Of a stretch of 64,000 nt of DNA, positions 25,497 through 36,267 are shown piece by piece. The stretch is from assembly GCF_023100845.1 (NCBI RefSeq), contig NZ_CP095864.1, positions 1,240,001-1,304,000 of the forward strand, in the 5' to 3' direction. A program made the translations under genes and the position numbers. Below the pieces are notes generated by a model, which was given only the letters and a program-made list of their open reading frames with translations, made no database searches and had not been told where the DNA came from. Each line of letters starts with the position of its first letter. Positions within the stretch are counted from its first letter, which is position 1. The stretch comes from Gordonia sp. PP30. GTDB taxonomy: Bacteria > Actinomycetota > Actinomycetes > Mycobacteriales > Mycobacteriaceae.

Positions 25497-26145
25497 CCCG
25501 CGGCTGATCCTGGCCCTGGACACCGCCACTCCGACGGTGGTGGTGGGGCTGGTGGAACTCGGCGACGCCGGTCCGCGCACCCTCGCCGAACGGGTCGTGG
25601 ACGACCACCGCCGCCACGCCGAGGTCCTCACCACCCTGATGCGCGACGTGCTGGCCGATGCCGGCGTCACGGGCGCGGATCTGGACGGGGTGGTCGTCGG
25701 CTGCGGGCCGGGCCCGTTCACCGGTCTGCGCGTGGGCATGGCGACCGCCGCCGCGTACGCGGACGCCCTGGGCATCGGCGTGTACGGGGTGTGCACCCTG
25801 GACGCGATCGCCGGGGCGGCCGGTGAGTCCGCCGACGTGCTGGTGGTGACCGACGCCCGGCGTCGCGAGGCCTACTGGGCCCGGTACCGGGGCGGGCAGC
25901 GGATCGACGGCCCGCAGGTGAGCGCACCCGATGCCGTCGTCGTGGGGGAGGCGGCCGTCGTCGCCGGGACCCCCGGCTTCACCGACCGGTACGGGCTGCC
26001 GGTCTCGGCCGTGACCGTCCCGACGCCGGCCTCGCTGGTGGCCGCCGCGGATCTCACCGCTCCCGGGCCGCTCACGCCGCTGTACCTGCGGCGGCCGGAT
26101 GCGGTGGAACTGAAGGACCAGCGCCGCAAGTCGTTGCTGCCGTGA
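25489..26145 (+). CDS. tsaB: tRNA threonylcarbamoyladenosine biosynthesis protein TsaB
   Basis: A 218-residue ASKHA-fold protein that forms a heterodimer with TsaD. It shows LALDTATPTVVVGLVE at the N-terminus, RRHAEVLTTLM and the GCGPGPFTGLRVGMATA motif. It lacks the metal site of TsaD, as expected for the scaffold subunit. It overlaps tsaE by 8 nt and rimI by 4 nt. It corresponds to Rv3421c. Confidence 0.95.
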   Translation: MSDPRLILALDTATPTVVVGLVELGDAGPRTLAERVVDDHRRHAEVLTTLMRDVLADAGVTGADLDGVVVGCGPGPFTGLRVGMATAAAYADALGIGVYGVCTLDAIAGAAGESADVLVVTDARRREAYWARYRGGQRIDGPQVSAPDAVVVGEAAVVAGTPGFTDRYGLPVSAVTVPTPASLVAAADLTAPGPLTPLYLRRPDAVELKDQRRKSLLP

Positions 26146-26618
26146 TCGTCGACGCCCTCACCCCGCGCGACCTGCCGCGCTGCGCCGAATTGGAGACCGT
26201 GCTGTTCGCCGGCGACTCGCCCTGGCCGCTCCCGGGCTTCGTGAGTGAACTCGCCGCGGCGCACAACCGCTACTTCGCGCTCCGCGCCGAGCCCGGCGGG
26301 CCGGTCGCCGGCTACGCCGGGATCAGCCTCCTCGGGCCGCCCGGCGGGCAGGAATGCGAGGTGCACACCATCGCCGTCGCACCGGAGTTCCAGGGCACCG
26401 GCGGCGGCCGGGCGCTGATGTCGGCGATGCTGGCGGTTGCCGATGCCGCGGGCGCGCCGGTATTCCTGGAGGTGCGTACCGACAACACGCTGGCCATCGG
26501 GCTGTACGAGAGCGTCGGTTTCACCGTCGCCGGGGTCCGGCGCAACTACTATCAGCCGTCCGGCGCCGATGCCTACACCATGGTGCGCCCGGCCGACGAG
26601 GGGACAGCGTCACCGTGA
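26142..26618 (+). CDS. rimI: Ribosomal-protein alanine N-acetyltransferase (GNAT)
   Basis: A 158-residue GNAT acetyltransferase. Motif A is [21 protein letters not shown], the acetyl-CoA pyrophosphate loop, and [18 protein letters not shown] is motif B. RimI acetylates the N-terminus of ribosomal S18 and other proteins in many bacteria. Its position between tsaB and tsaD is conserved (Rv3420c). GTG start inside the tsaB stop; a 4-nt overlap joins it to tsaD. Confidence 0.92.
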   Translation: MIVDALTPRDLPRCAELETVLFAGDSPWPLPGFVSELAAAHNRYFALRAEPGGPVAGYAGISLLGPPGGQECEVHTIAVAPEFQGTGGGRALMSAMLAVADAAGAPVFLEVRTDNTLAIGLYESVGFTVAGVRRNYYQPSGADAYTMVRPADEGTASP

Positions 26619-27643
26619 TCGTGATGGGTATCGAGAGCTCGTGCGACGAGACGGGCGTCGGGATCGTCTCCTGGGACGGCGAATCGGCGACGCTGCTGGC
26701 CGACGAGGTGGCCTCCAGCCAGGACGAGCACGCCCGCTACGGCGGCGTGGTCCCCGAGGTGGCCTCCCGCGCGCACCTGGAGGCCATGGTGCCGACCATG
26801 ACCCGCGCCCGCGAGGCCGCCGGGATCGACCGGCCGGATGCCATCGCGGTGACCATCGGCCCCGGGCTGGCGGGCGCCCTGCTGGTCGGCGTCGCCGCCG
26901 CCAAGGCGTACGCGCTGGCCTGGGATGTGCCGCTGTACGCGGTGAACCACCTCGGCGGCCACGTCGCCGTCGACACCCTGGAACACGGCCCGATGCCGCC
27001 CTCGGTGGCCTTGCTGGTCTCCGGCGGCCACACCCATCTGCTCGGCATCGAGGCCCTGGACCGGCCGATCGACGAACTCGGCACCACCATCGACGACGCG
27101 GCCGGGGAGGCCTTCGACAAGGTCGCGCGGCTGCTCGACCTCGGCTATCCCGGCGGGCCGGTGATCGATGAGCTGGCCCGCGACGGCGATCCGGCGGCCA
27201 TCAAGTTCCCGCGCGGTCTGACCGGTCCCCGCGACGCTCCGTACGACTTCTCGTTCAGCGGCCTCAAGACGGCCGTCGCGCGCTACGTGGAGGGTGAGGT
27301 GCGGGCCGGTCGCGAGGTCAGCGTGCCCGACGTGGCGGCGTCGTTCCAGGAGGCGGTGGCCGACGTGCTGACCGCCAAGGCGATGCGTGCGGTCGCCGAA
27401 CGCGGCGTCGACACCCTGGTGCTCGGCGGCGGGGCCACCGCCAATTCCCGGATCCGGTCCCTCGCGCAGGAGCGCGCCGATGCCGCGGGGGTGCGGCTGC
27501 GCGTCCCGAAGCCGCGGCTGTGCACCGACAACGGCGTCATGGTGGCGACGCTGGGTGCGCACGTGATCGGCGGCGGCGCCCCGGCGTCGTCGCTGAACGT
27601 GGCGACCGATCCCGGGATGTCGGTGCAGATCAGCAAGCTCTGA
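26615..27643 (+). CDS. tsaD: tRNA N6-adenosine threonylcarbamoyltransferase
   Basis: A 342-residue Kae1/TsaD catalytic subunit that transfers threonylcarbamoyl-AMP to A37. It begins [15 protein letters not shown], with the metal-binding histidines in [12 protein letters not shown], then [20 protein letters not shown] and the C-terminal [10 protein letters not shown]. The start is a GTG that overlaps the rimI stop; an ATG three codons later is the alternative. It is the last gene of the chain that starts at nnr or glmS. Confidence 0.96.
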   Translation: MIVMGIESSCDETGVGIVSWDGESATLLADEVASSQDEHARYGGVVPEVASRAHLEAMVPTMTRAREAAGIDRPDAIAVTIGPGLAGALLVGVAAAKAYALAWDVPLYAVNHLGGHVAVDTLEHGPMPPSVALLVSGGHTHLLGIEALDRPIDELGTTIDDAAGEAFDKVARLLDLGYPGGPVIDELARDGDPAAIKFPRGLTGPRDAPYDFSFSGLKTAVARYVEGEVRAGREVSVPDVAASFQEAVADVLTAKAMRAVAERGVDTLVLGGGATANSRIRSLAQERADAAGVRLRVPKPRLCTDNGVMVATLGAHVIGGGAPASSLNVATDPGMSVQISKL

Positions 27644-27682
27644 GCGAACTCATCGCGTCTTAGCGGACCCAAGGGTTGAGTG

Positions 27683-27709
27683 CTGGCACTCGCATGGGTA
27701 GAGTGCCAG
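27683..27709 (+). promoter_or_regulatory. CIRCE element (HrcA operator) upstream of groES
   Basis: CTGGCACTC (27683-27691), nine spacer bases and GAGTGCCAG (27701-27709) form a perfect 9-bp inverted repeat, the layout of CIRCE. A further half-site on the left (GAGTGC at 27678-27683) makes a second, overlapping palindrome GAGTGCTGGCACTC. HrcA repressor binding should give heat-shock control of groES. Confidence 0.88.
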
Positions 27710-27798
27710 ATGGCAGAGGTTCACCGCCGCGGCACCCGCGACGACGCGGCACCGATCCGAGCCGACAACCCCCATCACGAACGCAAAGGACTGACATC

Positions 27799-28098
27799 GT
27801 GGCAGGCGTGAACATCAAGCCGCTTGAGGACAAGATCCTTATTCAGGCCGTCGAGGCTGAGACCACCACCGCTTCGGGTCTGGTCATTCCGGACTCGGCC
27901 AAGGAGAAGCCCCAGGAGGGCAAGGTCATCGCTGTGGGCCCCGGCCGCTGGGACGAGGACGGCGACAAGCGGATCCCGCTGGACGTCAGCGAGGGTGACA
28001 CCGTCATCTACAGCAAGTACGGCGGCACCGAGATCACCTACGGTGGCGAGGCCTACCTGATCCTGTCGGCGCGCGACATCCTCGCGGTCGTCGGCTGA
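27799..28098 (+). CDS. groES: Co-chaperonin GroES (Hsp10)
   Basis: A 99-residue GroES ring subunit that caps GroEL. It has [18 protein letters not shown] at the N-terminus, the mobile loop with [18 protein letters not shown], and [17 protein letters not shown]. The GTG at 27799 gives the usual VAGVNIKP start. CIRCE lies about 90 nt upstream. groEL normally follows groES in this order (groEL1 in mycobacteria). Here a strong terminator follows 20 nt after the stop, and whiB then runs in the other direction, so groES is monocistronic. Confidence 0.98.
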   Translation: MAGVNIKPLEDKILIQAVEAETTTASGLVIPDSAKEKPQEGKVIAVGPGRWDEDGDKRIPLDVSEGDTVIYSKYGGTEITYGGEAYLILSARDILAVVG

Positions 28099-28118
28099 TC
28101 GCAGACGCAAGAACCCGA

Positions 28119-28155
28119 GAACACCCCGGACGGCCGTCAGGCCGCCGGGGTGTTC
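28119..28155. terminator. Shared terminator of groES and whiB
   Basis: A near-perfect stem: GAACACCCCGG (28119-28129) with CCGGGGTGTTC (28145-28155), continued by CGGCC/GGCCG around a GTCA loop, with one unpaired A. TTCTT follows on the plus side. The whiB stop codon lies in the loop, and its last codons form one arm. Confidence 0.85.
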
Positions 28156-28448
28156 TTCATTCCGTGGCTGGGCCGGCGGCGGCGGATCAGGTGCCGCTCA
28201 TGCTCGGACAGGCCGCCCCAGATGCCGTAGATCTCGTCGACGGACAGGGCGTGGGAGCGGCACTGCGCGATCACCGGGCACGCGGCGCAGATCTGCTTGG
28301 CACGACGTTCGCGCTGCAGTCGTGCGTGCCCGCGCTCGCCCTCGGGGTGGAAGAACACCGACGAGTCCAGGCCCCGGCAGCCACCCTCGCGCTGCCAGTC
28401 CCAGAAATCGGCGTTGGGGCCGGGCAGGCGGTCTGCGGTGATGGTCAC
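28137..28448 (-). CDS. whiB3: WhiB-family Fe-S transcriptional regulator (WhiB3-like)
   Basis: A 103-residue WhiB protein. Four cysteines ligate a [4Fe-4S] cluster: Cys in GGCRGLDSS, then the C-x2-C-x5-C set in CAACPVIAQCRSH. The YGIWGG turn follows, and a basic C-terminus (RRRRPSHGMK) is present for DNA contact. Together with the tsaD-groES and sigD neighbours this matches Rv3416 (WhiB3), a redox sensor that binds the principal sigma factor. The start is a GTG at 28446-28448 behind GAGGAGAGG. The gene is read toward groES. Confidence 0.9.
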   Translation of the reverse strand: MTITADRLPGPNADFWDWQREGGCRGLDSSVFFHPEGERGHARLQRERRAKQICAACPVIAQCRSHALSVDEIYGIWGGLSEHERHLIRRRRPSHGMKNTPAA

Positions 28449-28705
28449 GGCTCTTTCCTCTCCTCATTCCGCGTGCGCATCCGCGCTCGCATCGCTCACG
28501 CTAGGGTGGCCGAATCCGGCGAGTCAAACAGCCGCGACAGGGTCTGTGAGCAGCAATTTTGCGGTCAGGTTAACGGGTGGTGCGGCTCCTGGCGTTTCGC
28601 CGTCTCGCGGTAACACCGGGTAAACATGACGTGGACCCGATGTCACGAGAAGCGACGAGTGGTCACCGATTGTTACGCCGCACGAAATCCGACGAGAAGA
28701 GGACG

Positions 28706-29467
28706 ATGACCGGGGAGCACGCCGGACTCACGCAGTGGCAGCGGGCCGTCGAACTCGGCGCGCAGGGGTGGGCGGCGGCCGCCCGCACCGCCCTGGCGGC
28801 GCTGGTCGCCGATCCGCGGACGTCCACGGCGGTGGTCTCCCTCGCCCACAGCACCCGTGCCTCGCTGATCCGGCAGTCCGGGGGACACGCCGCGGCCCGG
28901 GCCGGGGACGGCCGGGCCTGCGCGCTCGCCGTCGCCGGCGCCGACAGCGACGACGAATGGCTCTCCGCGGCGTGGATGGACGGGCTCGTCGGGCTGGCCG
29001 CGGACAACCTGGGGATCGGCGACTTCGCCGCGTCCCGCCGCCTCCTCGACCGGGCCGCCGCCTGCCGCGCCGACGCGCGCACCGCGCTGCGGCTATCGTG
29101 GGTGCGCAGCGAATGGGGCCTCTACTCCGGAGACCTGACCGTCGCCCGCGCGGCGGCGGCCCGGTCGGCCGACCTCGCCGAGGCGCTCGACTCGCCGCGC
29201 CACGGCCTCAAGACCGGACTGATCGCCGCGGCCGTCGCAACCGCGACCGGCGACACCGAGGCGGCGGTGCGGGGCGGGCGGGCCGCCTACGACCGGGCGG
29301 GGGAACTGGGTCTGCTCCCGCTGCGCTGGGCGGCCGCGACGCTCCTCGCGGGCGTCGACCCCGGTACCGGGGAGTACGCGGCGTCCGCCGCCGAACTGCG
29401 CAGCGTACTGGCCCGCCGCGGCATGCCGCTCGCGCCCCTTCGGCCCGGCGAGCGCCACGGTCGATAA
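28706..29467 (+). CDS. TPR-like helical protein (Rv3415c-like)
   Basis: A 253-residue Ala-rich protein composed of helical hairpins that resemble degenerate tetratricopeptide repeats. The ATG at 28706 is chosen for the GAAGAGG ribosome site just before it. Homologues occur between whiB3 and sigD in mycobacteria (Rv3415c), and none has a known function. The long upstream in-frame extension crosses the whiB3 promoter region and is not conserved. It probably shares regulation with the sigD pair, 82 bp downstream. Confidence 0.75.
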   Translation: MTGEHAGLTQWQRAVELGAQGWAAAARTALAALVADPRTSTAVVSLAHSTRASLIRQSGGHAAARAGDGRACALAVAGADSDDEWLSAAWMDGLVGLAADNLGIGDFAASRRLLDRAAACRADARTALRLSWVRSEWGLYSGDLTVARAAAARSADLAEALDSPRHGLKTGLIAAAVATATGDTEAAVRGGRAAYDRAGELGLLPLRWAAATLLAGVDPGTGEYAASAAELRSVLARRGMPLAPLRPGERHGR

Positions 29468-29549
29468 GGTGGACCGGTGATCCGCCGAACCCGTCCCGCC
29501 TCCACCGGGGACCGGACTCGGCACAGCGATGTAACACTTCGAGCACAGT

Positions 29550-30128
29550 GTGACGATGAAACTGACAGGTGAGGCGCTGGACCAGAAGGTCCGGGAAGCG
29601 GTGAGCGGGGACCGCGTGGCGCTGAGCTCAGTGCTCGAAAGTGTGCGAGAACCCGTTCTCCGCTACTGCCGGGCACGCATGGGTGCCGGCGAACGGCACC
29701 TGTTCTCGGCTGACGACGTCGCGCAGGAGGTGCTCATGGCGGTGATGACGGCGGTGCCCCGGTACCAAGACCAGGGTCGCCCGTTCATGGCCTTCGTCTA
29801 CGGCATCGCCTCGCACAAGGTCGCCGACGCGATGCGCTCGGCGGCACGCGTCAAAGCCGACCCCACCGACGCCGTCCCCGAATCGGTCGACGTCTCCCGC
29901 GGCCCCGAACAACGAGCTCTCGACAACGATGCGAGCCGCCGGATGGCCGCGCTCCTGGAGACCCTGCCGGAGAAGCAGCGCGAGATCCTCGTGCTGCGCC
30001 TGGTGGTCGGGCTGTCCGCGGAGGAGACCGCCGAGATGGTCGGCAGCAGCGCCGGCGCGGTGCGCGTCGCGCAGCATCGCGCGCTCGCGAAGCTCAAGAA
30101 GCAGATACGACCGGGAGGTGAGTGGTGA
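29550..30128 (+). CDS. sigD: ECF RNA polymerase sigma factor SigD
   Basis: A 192-residue ECF sigma factor. Region 2 (~25-95) has SADDVAQEVLMAVMTAVPRY and FVYGIASHKVADA. Region 4 (~125-185) has LPEKQREILVLRLVVGLS and an HTH ending VRVAQHRALAKLKK. The similarity to M. tuberculosis SigD (Rv3414c) is clear along its length, and the anti-sigma gene follows with an overlap. Starts at GTG 29550 or ATG 29556 are both possible. SigD acts in stationary phase and starvation in relatives. Confidence 0.93.
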   Translation: MTMKLTGEALDQKVREAVSGDRVALSSVLESVREPVLRYCRARMGAGERHLFSADDVAQEVLMAVMTAVPRYQDQGRPFMAFVYGIASHKVADAMRSAARVKADPTDAVPESVDVSRGPEQRALDNDASRRMAALLETLPEKQREILVLRLVVGLSAEETAEMVGSSAGAVRVAQHRALAKLKKQIRPGGEW

Positions 30129-30919
30129 AGCACGAGGACGAGTCGCCCGTCGACCTGAACGCCGTCCACCACGACGACGACTTCCTGAACGCCCTCATCG
30201 AGGGCCGGGCGCTGCCCGATCCCGATCCCGCCGAGCAGCGGCTGGGAGCGCTGCTGTTCGCGTGGCGCACCGAGACCCTCGCCGAGCCGATCCCGGTGGA
30301 ACCCCGGCTGCCCGACGTCGAGCAGGCGATCGCCGTCGCCGAGGCCGAACGCAAGCGCCGCGCCACCGCCCGCCACCTGCGCCTGATCTCCGGCGCCGCC
30401 GCGATCACCGCGGTGGCGGCCGCCGGCCTGCTGGTGCTGTCGGAGAACTCGCAGCCGGGTGACCCGCTGTGGAACGTCAAGAAGGTCGTCTTCGCCGAGT
30501 CCGCCAAGCAGACCCAGGCCACCGTCGACGTCCAGAACACGCTGGAGCGCGCCGAGGTCGCGATGGCCGCGGGCGACACCACCGGGGCCACCGTGCTGGT
30601 CCGGAAGGCGCAAGAGGACCTCAAGCCGGTCCACGACAAGGCCACCCGCGAGCGGATGCAGCAGTGGATTCAGCGCCTGCTGTCCGACGACAAGCCGGTG
30701 ACCTCGGCGTCGTCGACGAGCGCGACCACGCCGGTGGATCCGACCACGTTGCCGTCGGAGGTGAGCGGTTCGCCGACCACCTCGGTGACCGTGCCGGTGA
30801 CCCCGACCAAGCCGCCGTCGTCCTCGCCGTCCTCGTCCGCGTCGCCGTCGTCGAGCACCAGCGCGTCCGCGTCGCCGCCGTCGAGTTCGATTCCGGAGAG
30901 CGCGGTTCCGGCCGAATAA
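30122..30919 (+). CDS. rsdA: Anti-sigma-D factor RsdA
   Basis: A 265-residue membrane protein. The cytosolic N-terminal anti-sigma segment (~1-75, DLNAVHHDDDFLNALIEG) resembles the RsdA sigma-D-binding domain. One transmembrane helix follows (~88-108, LISGAAAITAVAAAGLLVL). The extracytoplasmic part has a helical region and a long Ser/Thr/Pro tail (~205-265) rich in SSS and TTP. Overlap with sigD (GGGAGGTGA ribosome site inside sigD) indicates coupled translation. In M. tuberculosis RsdA is released by regulated proteolysis. Confidence 0.88.
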   Translation: MVKHEDESPVDLNAVHHDDDFLNALIEGRALPDPDPAEQRLGALLFAWRTETLAEPIPVEPRLPDVEQAIAVAEAERKRRATARHLRLISGAAAITAVAAAGLLVLSENSQPGDPLWNVKKVVFAESAKQTQATVDVQNTLERAEVAMAAGDTTGATVLVRKAQEDLKPVHDKATRERMQQWIQRLLSDDKPVTSASSTSATTPVDPTTLPSEVSGSPTTSVTVPVTPTKPPSSSPSSSASPSSSTSASASPPSSSIPESAVPAE

Positions 30920-30929
30920 CCGCCCGGCG

Positions 30930-32889
<1,960 letters not shown>

Positions 32890-32917
32890 ACCTTCTCCTT
32901 CGCAGAAAGGCGCCCTG

Positions 32918-34060
32918 GTGCGTGACCTCGTCGAATTCGGTATGGGCCGGACGGCCCGCCGGACCTATGAACTCGAAGACATCTCGATCGTGCCGTCCCG
33001 GCGCACCCGGTCGTCCAAGGATGTCTCCACGGCCTGGCAGATCGACGCGTACCGCTTCGAGACGCCGATCCTGAACCACCCGACCGACGCGATCGGCTCC
33101 CCGGCATCGGTGATCGAACTCGGCCGGCTCGGCGCGCTCGGCGTCCTGAACGGTGAGGGCCTGTGGGCCCGGCACGAGGACGTCGAGGGCAAGCTCGCCC
33201 AGCTGATCGAGATCGCCGACGGCGATCCGGATCCGTCGGCCGCGGTGCGGTTCCTGCAGGAGCTGCACGCCGCGCCGGTGAAGCCCGCGCTGCTGGCCGC
33301 CGCCGTGGCGGAGGTCCGCGCGGCCGGTGTGACCACCGCGGTCCGGGTGAGCCCGCAGCACGCGCCCGAGCTGACGCCCGCGCTGCTGGAGGCCGGGCTG
33401 GAGATCCTGGTGGTGCACGGCACCATCATCTCCGCGGAGCATGTCGCGAAGGCCGAGGGCGAACCGCTCAATCTGAAGACCTTCATCGCCGACCTCGACA
33501 TCCCGGTGATCGCCGGTGGCGTGCAGGATCACCGCACCGCGCTGCACCTGATGCGGACCGGTGCGGCCGGCGTGATCGTCGGCTACGGCTCGGCGGAGGG
33601 CGCCACCACCACCAACGAGGTGCTCGGCATCGGCGTCGCCATGGCGACCGCGATCGCCGACGCCGCCGCCGCGCGCCGCGACTACCTGGACGAGACCGGC
33701 GGACGCTACGTGCACGTGATCGCCGACGGTGATCTGCACACCTCCGGCGACGTCGCCAAGGCCATCGCCTGCGGCGCCGACGCGGTCTCCCTCGGCACGC
33801 CGCTGGCGGCCGGCGCGGAGGCCCCGGGCCGGGGCTGGTACTGGCCGTCCGCCGCCGCTCACCCGGACACCCCGCGCGGCGCGCTGCTGCAGGTGGCCGA
33901 GGAGGAGACGCGGGCGAGTTTCGAGCGCATCCTGACCGGACCGTCCGACGACCCCGACGGCCTGCTCAACCTGATCGGCGCGCTGCGCCGGTCGATGGCG
34001 AAGGCCGGATACGCGGATCTGAAGGAATTTCAGAAGGTGGGCCTGTCCGTTCGGGGCTAG
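32918..34060 (+). CDS. guaB3: GuaB3-family IMP dehydrogenase-related protein
   Basis: A 380-residue IMPDH/GMP-reductase-fold protein without CBS domains. The TIM barrel, NAD region and phosphate loops are present (VELGRLGALGVLNGEGLW-type and AIACGADAVSLGTPLA segments). The IMPDH active-site loop GPGSICTT is replaced by YGSAEGATTTNEVLG, so the usual catalytic cysteine is absent. That is normal for actinobacterial GuaB3, whose reaction is unsettled. A GTG start 28 bp after guaB2 suggests one transcript. Confidence 0.9.
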   Translation: MRDLVEFGMGRTARRTYELEDISIVPSRRTRSSKDVSTAWQIDAYRFETPILNHPTDAIGSPASVIELGRLGALGVLNGEGLWARHEDVEGKLAQLIEIADGDPDPSAAVRFLQELHAAPVKPALLAAAVAEVRAAGVTTAVRVSPQHAPELTPALLEAGLEILVVHGTIISAEHVAKAEGEPLNLKTFIADLDIPVIAGGVQDHRTALHLMRTGAAGVIVGYGSAEGATTTNEVLGIGVAMATAIADAAAARRDYLDETGGRYVHVIADGDLHTSGDVAKAIACGADAVSLGTPLAAGAEAPGRGWYWPSAAAHPDTPRGALLQVAEEETRASFERILTGPSDDPDGLLNLIGALRRSMAKAGYADLKEFQKVGLSVRG

Positions 34061-34065
34061 GGGCC

Positions 34066-34071
34066 TAAACT
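34066..34071 (+). promoter_or_regulatory. -10 hexamer for the leaderless DUF1622 gene
   Basis: TAAACT ends 6 nt before the GTG at 34078, and no ribosome site is seen. Confidence 0.45.
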
Positions 34072-34077
34072 GACCGC

Positions 34078-34485
34078 GTGGACGTGATGGAGGACGTGTT
34101 CACGTGGGTGGCGGTCGCCTTCGAGGCGCTCGGCGCTGTGGTGATGGTCGTGGGCACCGTCGTCGCGATCGTCCTGGGCGTCCGGGCCGGTCTGCGTGGC
34201 CGGCCGGGGGAGGAGGTCTTCGCCGTCGTCCGCCAGACGCTCGGCGGGGCGATCCTGCTGGGTCTCGAGGTGCTGGTGGCCGCCGATCTGGTCCGGACCA
34301 TCACGTCCAAGCCGTCGCTGCAGGATGCGCTGATCCTCGGCATCATCGTGCTGATCCGGACGATCCTGTCGATCTCCATCCAGATCGAGATCGAGGGCGT
34401 GCTGCCGTGGCGGCGGGCCCTGCTCACCAGCGGTGCGACCGTCGTCGCCCATCAGGTGGCGAAGGATCGGGCGGCGTCCAGGTAA
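34078..34485 (+). CDS. DUF1622 membrane protein
   Basis: A 135-residue protein with three hydrophobic segments (residues ~8-32 WVAVAFEALGAVVMVVGTVV; ~58-80 GGAILLGLEVLVAADLV; ~92-112 ALILGIIVLIRTILS) and the basic loop RGRPGEEVFAVVRQTLG between the first two. This is the DUF1622 pattern, a widespread small inner-membrane family with no assigned role. It lies 17 bp after guaB3 but has its own -10 box, so it is probably transcribed alone as well. Confidence 0.85.
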   Translation: MDVMEDVFTWVAVAFEALGAVVMVVGTVVAIVLGVRAGLRGRPGEEVFAVVRQTLGGAILLGLEVLVAADLVRTITSKPSLQDALILGIIVLIRTILSISIQIEIEGVLPWRRALLTSGATVVAHQVAKDRAASR

Positions 34486-34521
34486 GGGCACACTTCCTAT
34501 CTCTACTGTGACAACGCTCAT

Positions 34522-34527
34522 TAGTAT
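34522..34527 (+). promoter_or_regulatory. -10 hexamer for leaderless choD-like gene
   Basis: TAGTAT ends 8 nt before the ATG at 34536. The surrounding 34495-34535 is less GC-rich than its neighbourhood, as expected for a promoter. Confidence 0.45.
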
Positions 34528-34535
34528 CGTCTGTC

Positions 34536-36257
34536 ATGGCGAGCACCGACTTCGACGTCCTGATCATCGGTTCCGGTTTCGGCGGCAGCGTGAGCGCGTT
34601 GCGGCTGGTGGAGAAGGGATACCGGGTCGGGGTGATCGAGGCCGGCCGGCGCTTCGAGGACGACCAGTTCGCGAAAACGAGCTGGCGGCTGAACAAGTTC
34701 GTGTGGGCGCCGAAGTTCGGGCTGATGGGCATTCAGCGCATCCACATGCTCAAAGACGTGATGATCCTGGCCGGTGCCGGCGTGGGCGGCGGATCCCTGA
34801 ACTACGCGAACACGCTGTACAAGCCGCCGACGCCGTTCTTCACCGACCCGCAGTGGAATCACATCACCGACTGGGAAGCCGAGCTCAGCCCCCACTACGA
34901 CCAGGCGCGGAGGATGCTCGGCGTGGTCACCAATCCGACGTTCACCAACTCCGACCGCATCATGAAGGAGGTCGCCGAGGAGATGGGCGTCGGCGACACC
35001 TTCGGGCCGACGCCGGTGGGCGTCTTCTTCGGCGCCAAGACCGGCGGTGCGGGAGCGCCGGGGGAGACGGTCGACGATCCGTTCTTCGGCGGCGCCGGAC
35101 CGCGCCGCACCGCCTGCACCGAGTGCGGCGCCTGCATGACCGGCTGCCGGGTCGGCGCCAAGAACACCCTGCTCAAGAACTACCTCGGCCTCGCCGAGGC
35201 GAACGGCGCGCGGGTTATCGACCGCACCACCGTCGACCGGCTCGAACAGCGCGGCGACGGATCGTGGATCGTCTCGGCGCACGGCTCGTCGTCGTGGGGC
35301 CCGTTCGGCGCACGGCGGCGCCAGTTCACCGCCGGCCAGGTGATCGTGGCGGCCGGCACCTTCAACACGCAGAAGATCATGCACCGGGCCAAGGGCTCGA
35401 CGCTCCCGAAGATCTCCGATGCGATGGGCGTGCTGACCCGCACCAACTCCGAGTCGATCCTGGGTGCGCAGTCGGCGACCTACGACCCGAGCCAGGACTT
35501 CTCCGAGGGTGTCGCGATCACGTCGTCGTTCCATCCGGCGTCGAACACGCACATCGAGCCCGTCCGGTACGGCAAGGGCAGCAACGCCATGGCCTACCTG
35601 CAAACGCTGCTGACCGACGGCGGCAGTGTCGCGAACCGGTTCGGCCAGTTCCTCAAGCAGGTCGTCAAGAATCCCCTGATGCTGGTGCGGTTGCTGATGG
35701 TCCGCAAATGGAGCCAGCGGACGGTGATCGCGCTGGTGATGCAGAACAACAACAACTCGCTGACCACCTTCGTGCGCAAGCGCGGACCGTTCAAGTACGT
35801 CACCAGCAAGCAGGGGGTCGGCGAGCCGAATCCGACGTGGATTCCGAAGGGCAACGAGGCGACCCGGCGGATCGCCGACAAGCTGCCCGGCGGCCTGGCC
35901 GGCGGTACCTGGGGTGACATCGTCAACATGCCGATGACCGCCCACTACCTGGGCGGCTGCGTGATCTCCGACGATCCGGCCACCGGCGTGATCGACCCGT
36001 ATCACCGCGTCTGGGGCTACCCGACGCTGCACGTCACCGACGGCGCCGCGATCACCGCGAACCTGGGCGTCAATCCGTCGCTGTCGATCAGCGCGCAGGC
36101 CGAACGTGCGGCCTCGCTGTGGCCGAACAAGGGCGAGGACGACCAGCGGCCGGCGCAGGGCGAGCCCTACCGGCGGCTCGCGCCGGTGCGCCCGGTGTCA
36201 CCGGTGGTGCCCGAGGGGGCGCCCGGCGCGCTGCGCCTGCCGATCACGCCGGTCTAG
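34536..36257 (+). CDS. choD: GMC-family oxidoreductase, cholesterol oxidase-like
   Basis: A 573-residue FAD enzyme. The Rossmann dinucleotide motif is at residues 10-18 (IIGSGFGGS). The second FAD segment is GAGVGGGSLNYANTLY, and the C-terminal GMC block is AITANLGVNPSLSISAQAER. A CTECGACMTGCRVGAKNT stretch (~190-210) with four cysteines recalls a ferredoxin-type cluster and is found in this ChoD subgroup. No Tat or Sec signal is seen. It matches Rv3409c by sequence and position after guaB3. True cholesterol oxidase activity of this subgroup is disputed. Confidence 0.9.
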   Translation: MASTDFDVLIIGSGFGGSVSALRLVEKGYRVGVIEAGRRFEDDQFAKTSWRLNKFVWAPKFGLMGIQRIHMLKDVMILAGAGVGGGSLNYANTLYKPPTPFFTDPQWNHITDWEAELSPHYDQARRMLGVVTNPTFTNSDRIMKEVAEEMGVGDTFGPTPVGVFFGAKTGGAGAPGETVDDPFFGGAGPRRTACTECGACMTGCRVGAKNTLLKNYLGLAEANGARVIDRTTVDRLEQRGDGSWIVSAHGSSSWGPFGARRRQFTAGQVIVAAGTFNTQKIMHRAKGSTLPKISDAMGVLTRTNSESILGAQSATYDPSQDFSEGVAITSSFHPASNTHIEPVRYGKGSNAMAYLQTLLTDGGSVANRFGQFLKQVVKNPLMLVRLLMVRKWSQRTVIALVMQNNNNSLTTFVRKRGPFKYVTSKQGVGEPNPTWIPKGNEATRRIADKLPGGLAGGTWGDIVNMPMTAHYLGGCVISDDPATGVIDPYHRVWGYPTLHVTDGAAITANLGVNPSLSISAQAERAASLWPNKGEDDQRPAQGEPYRRLAPVRPVSPVVPEGAPGALRLPITPV

Positions 36258-36267
36258 CGATTCCCGG

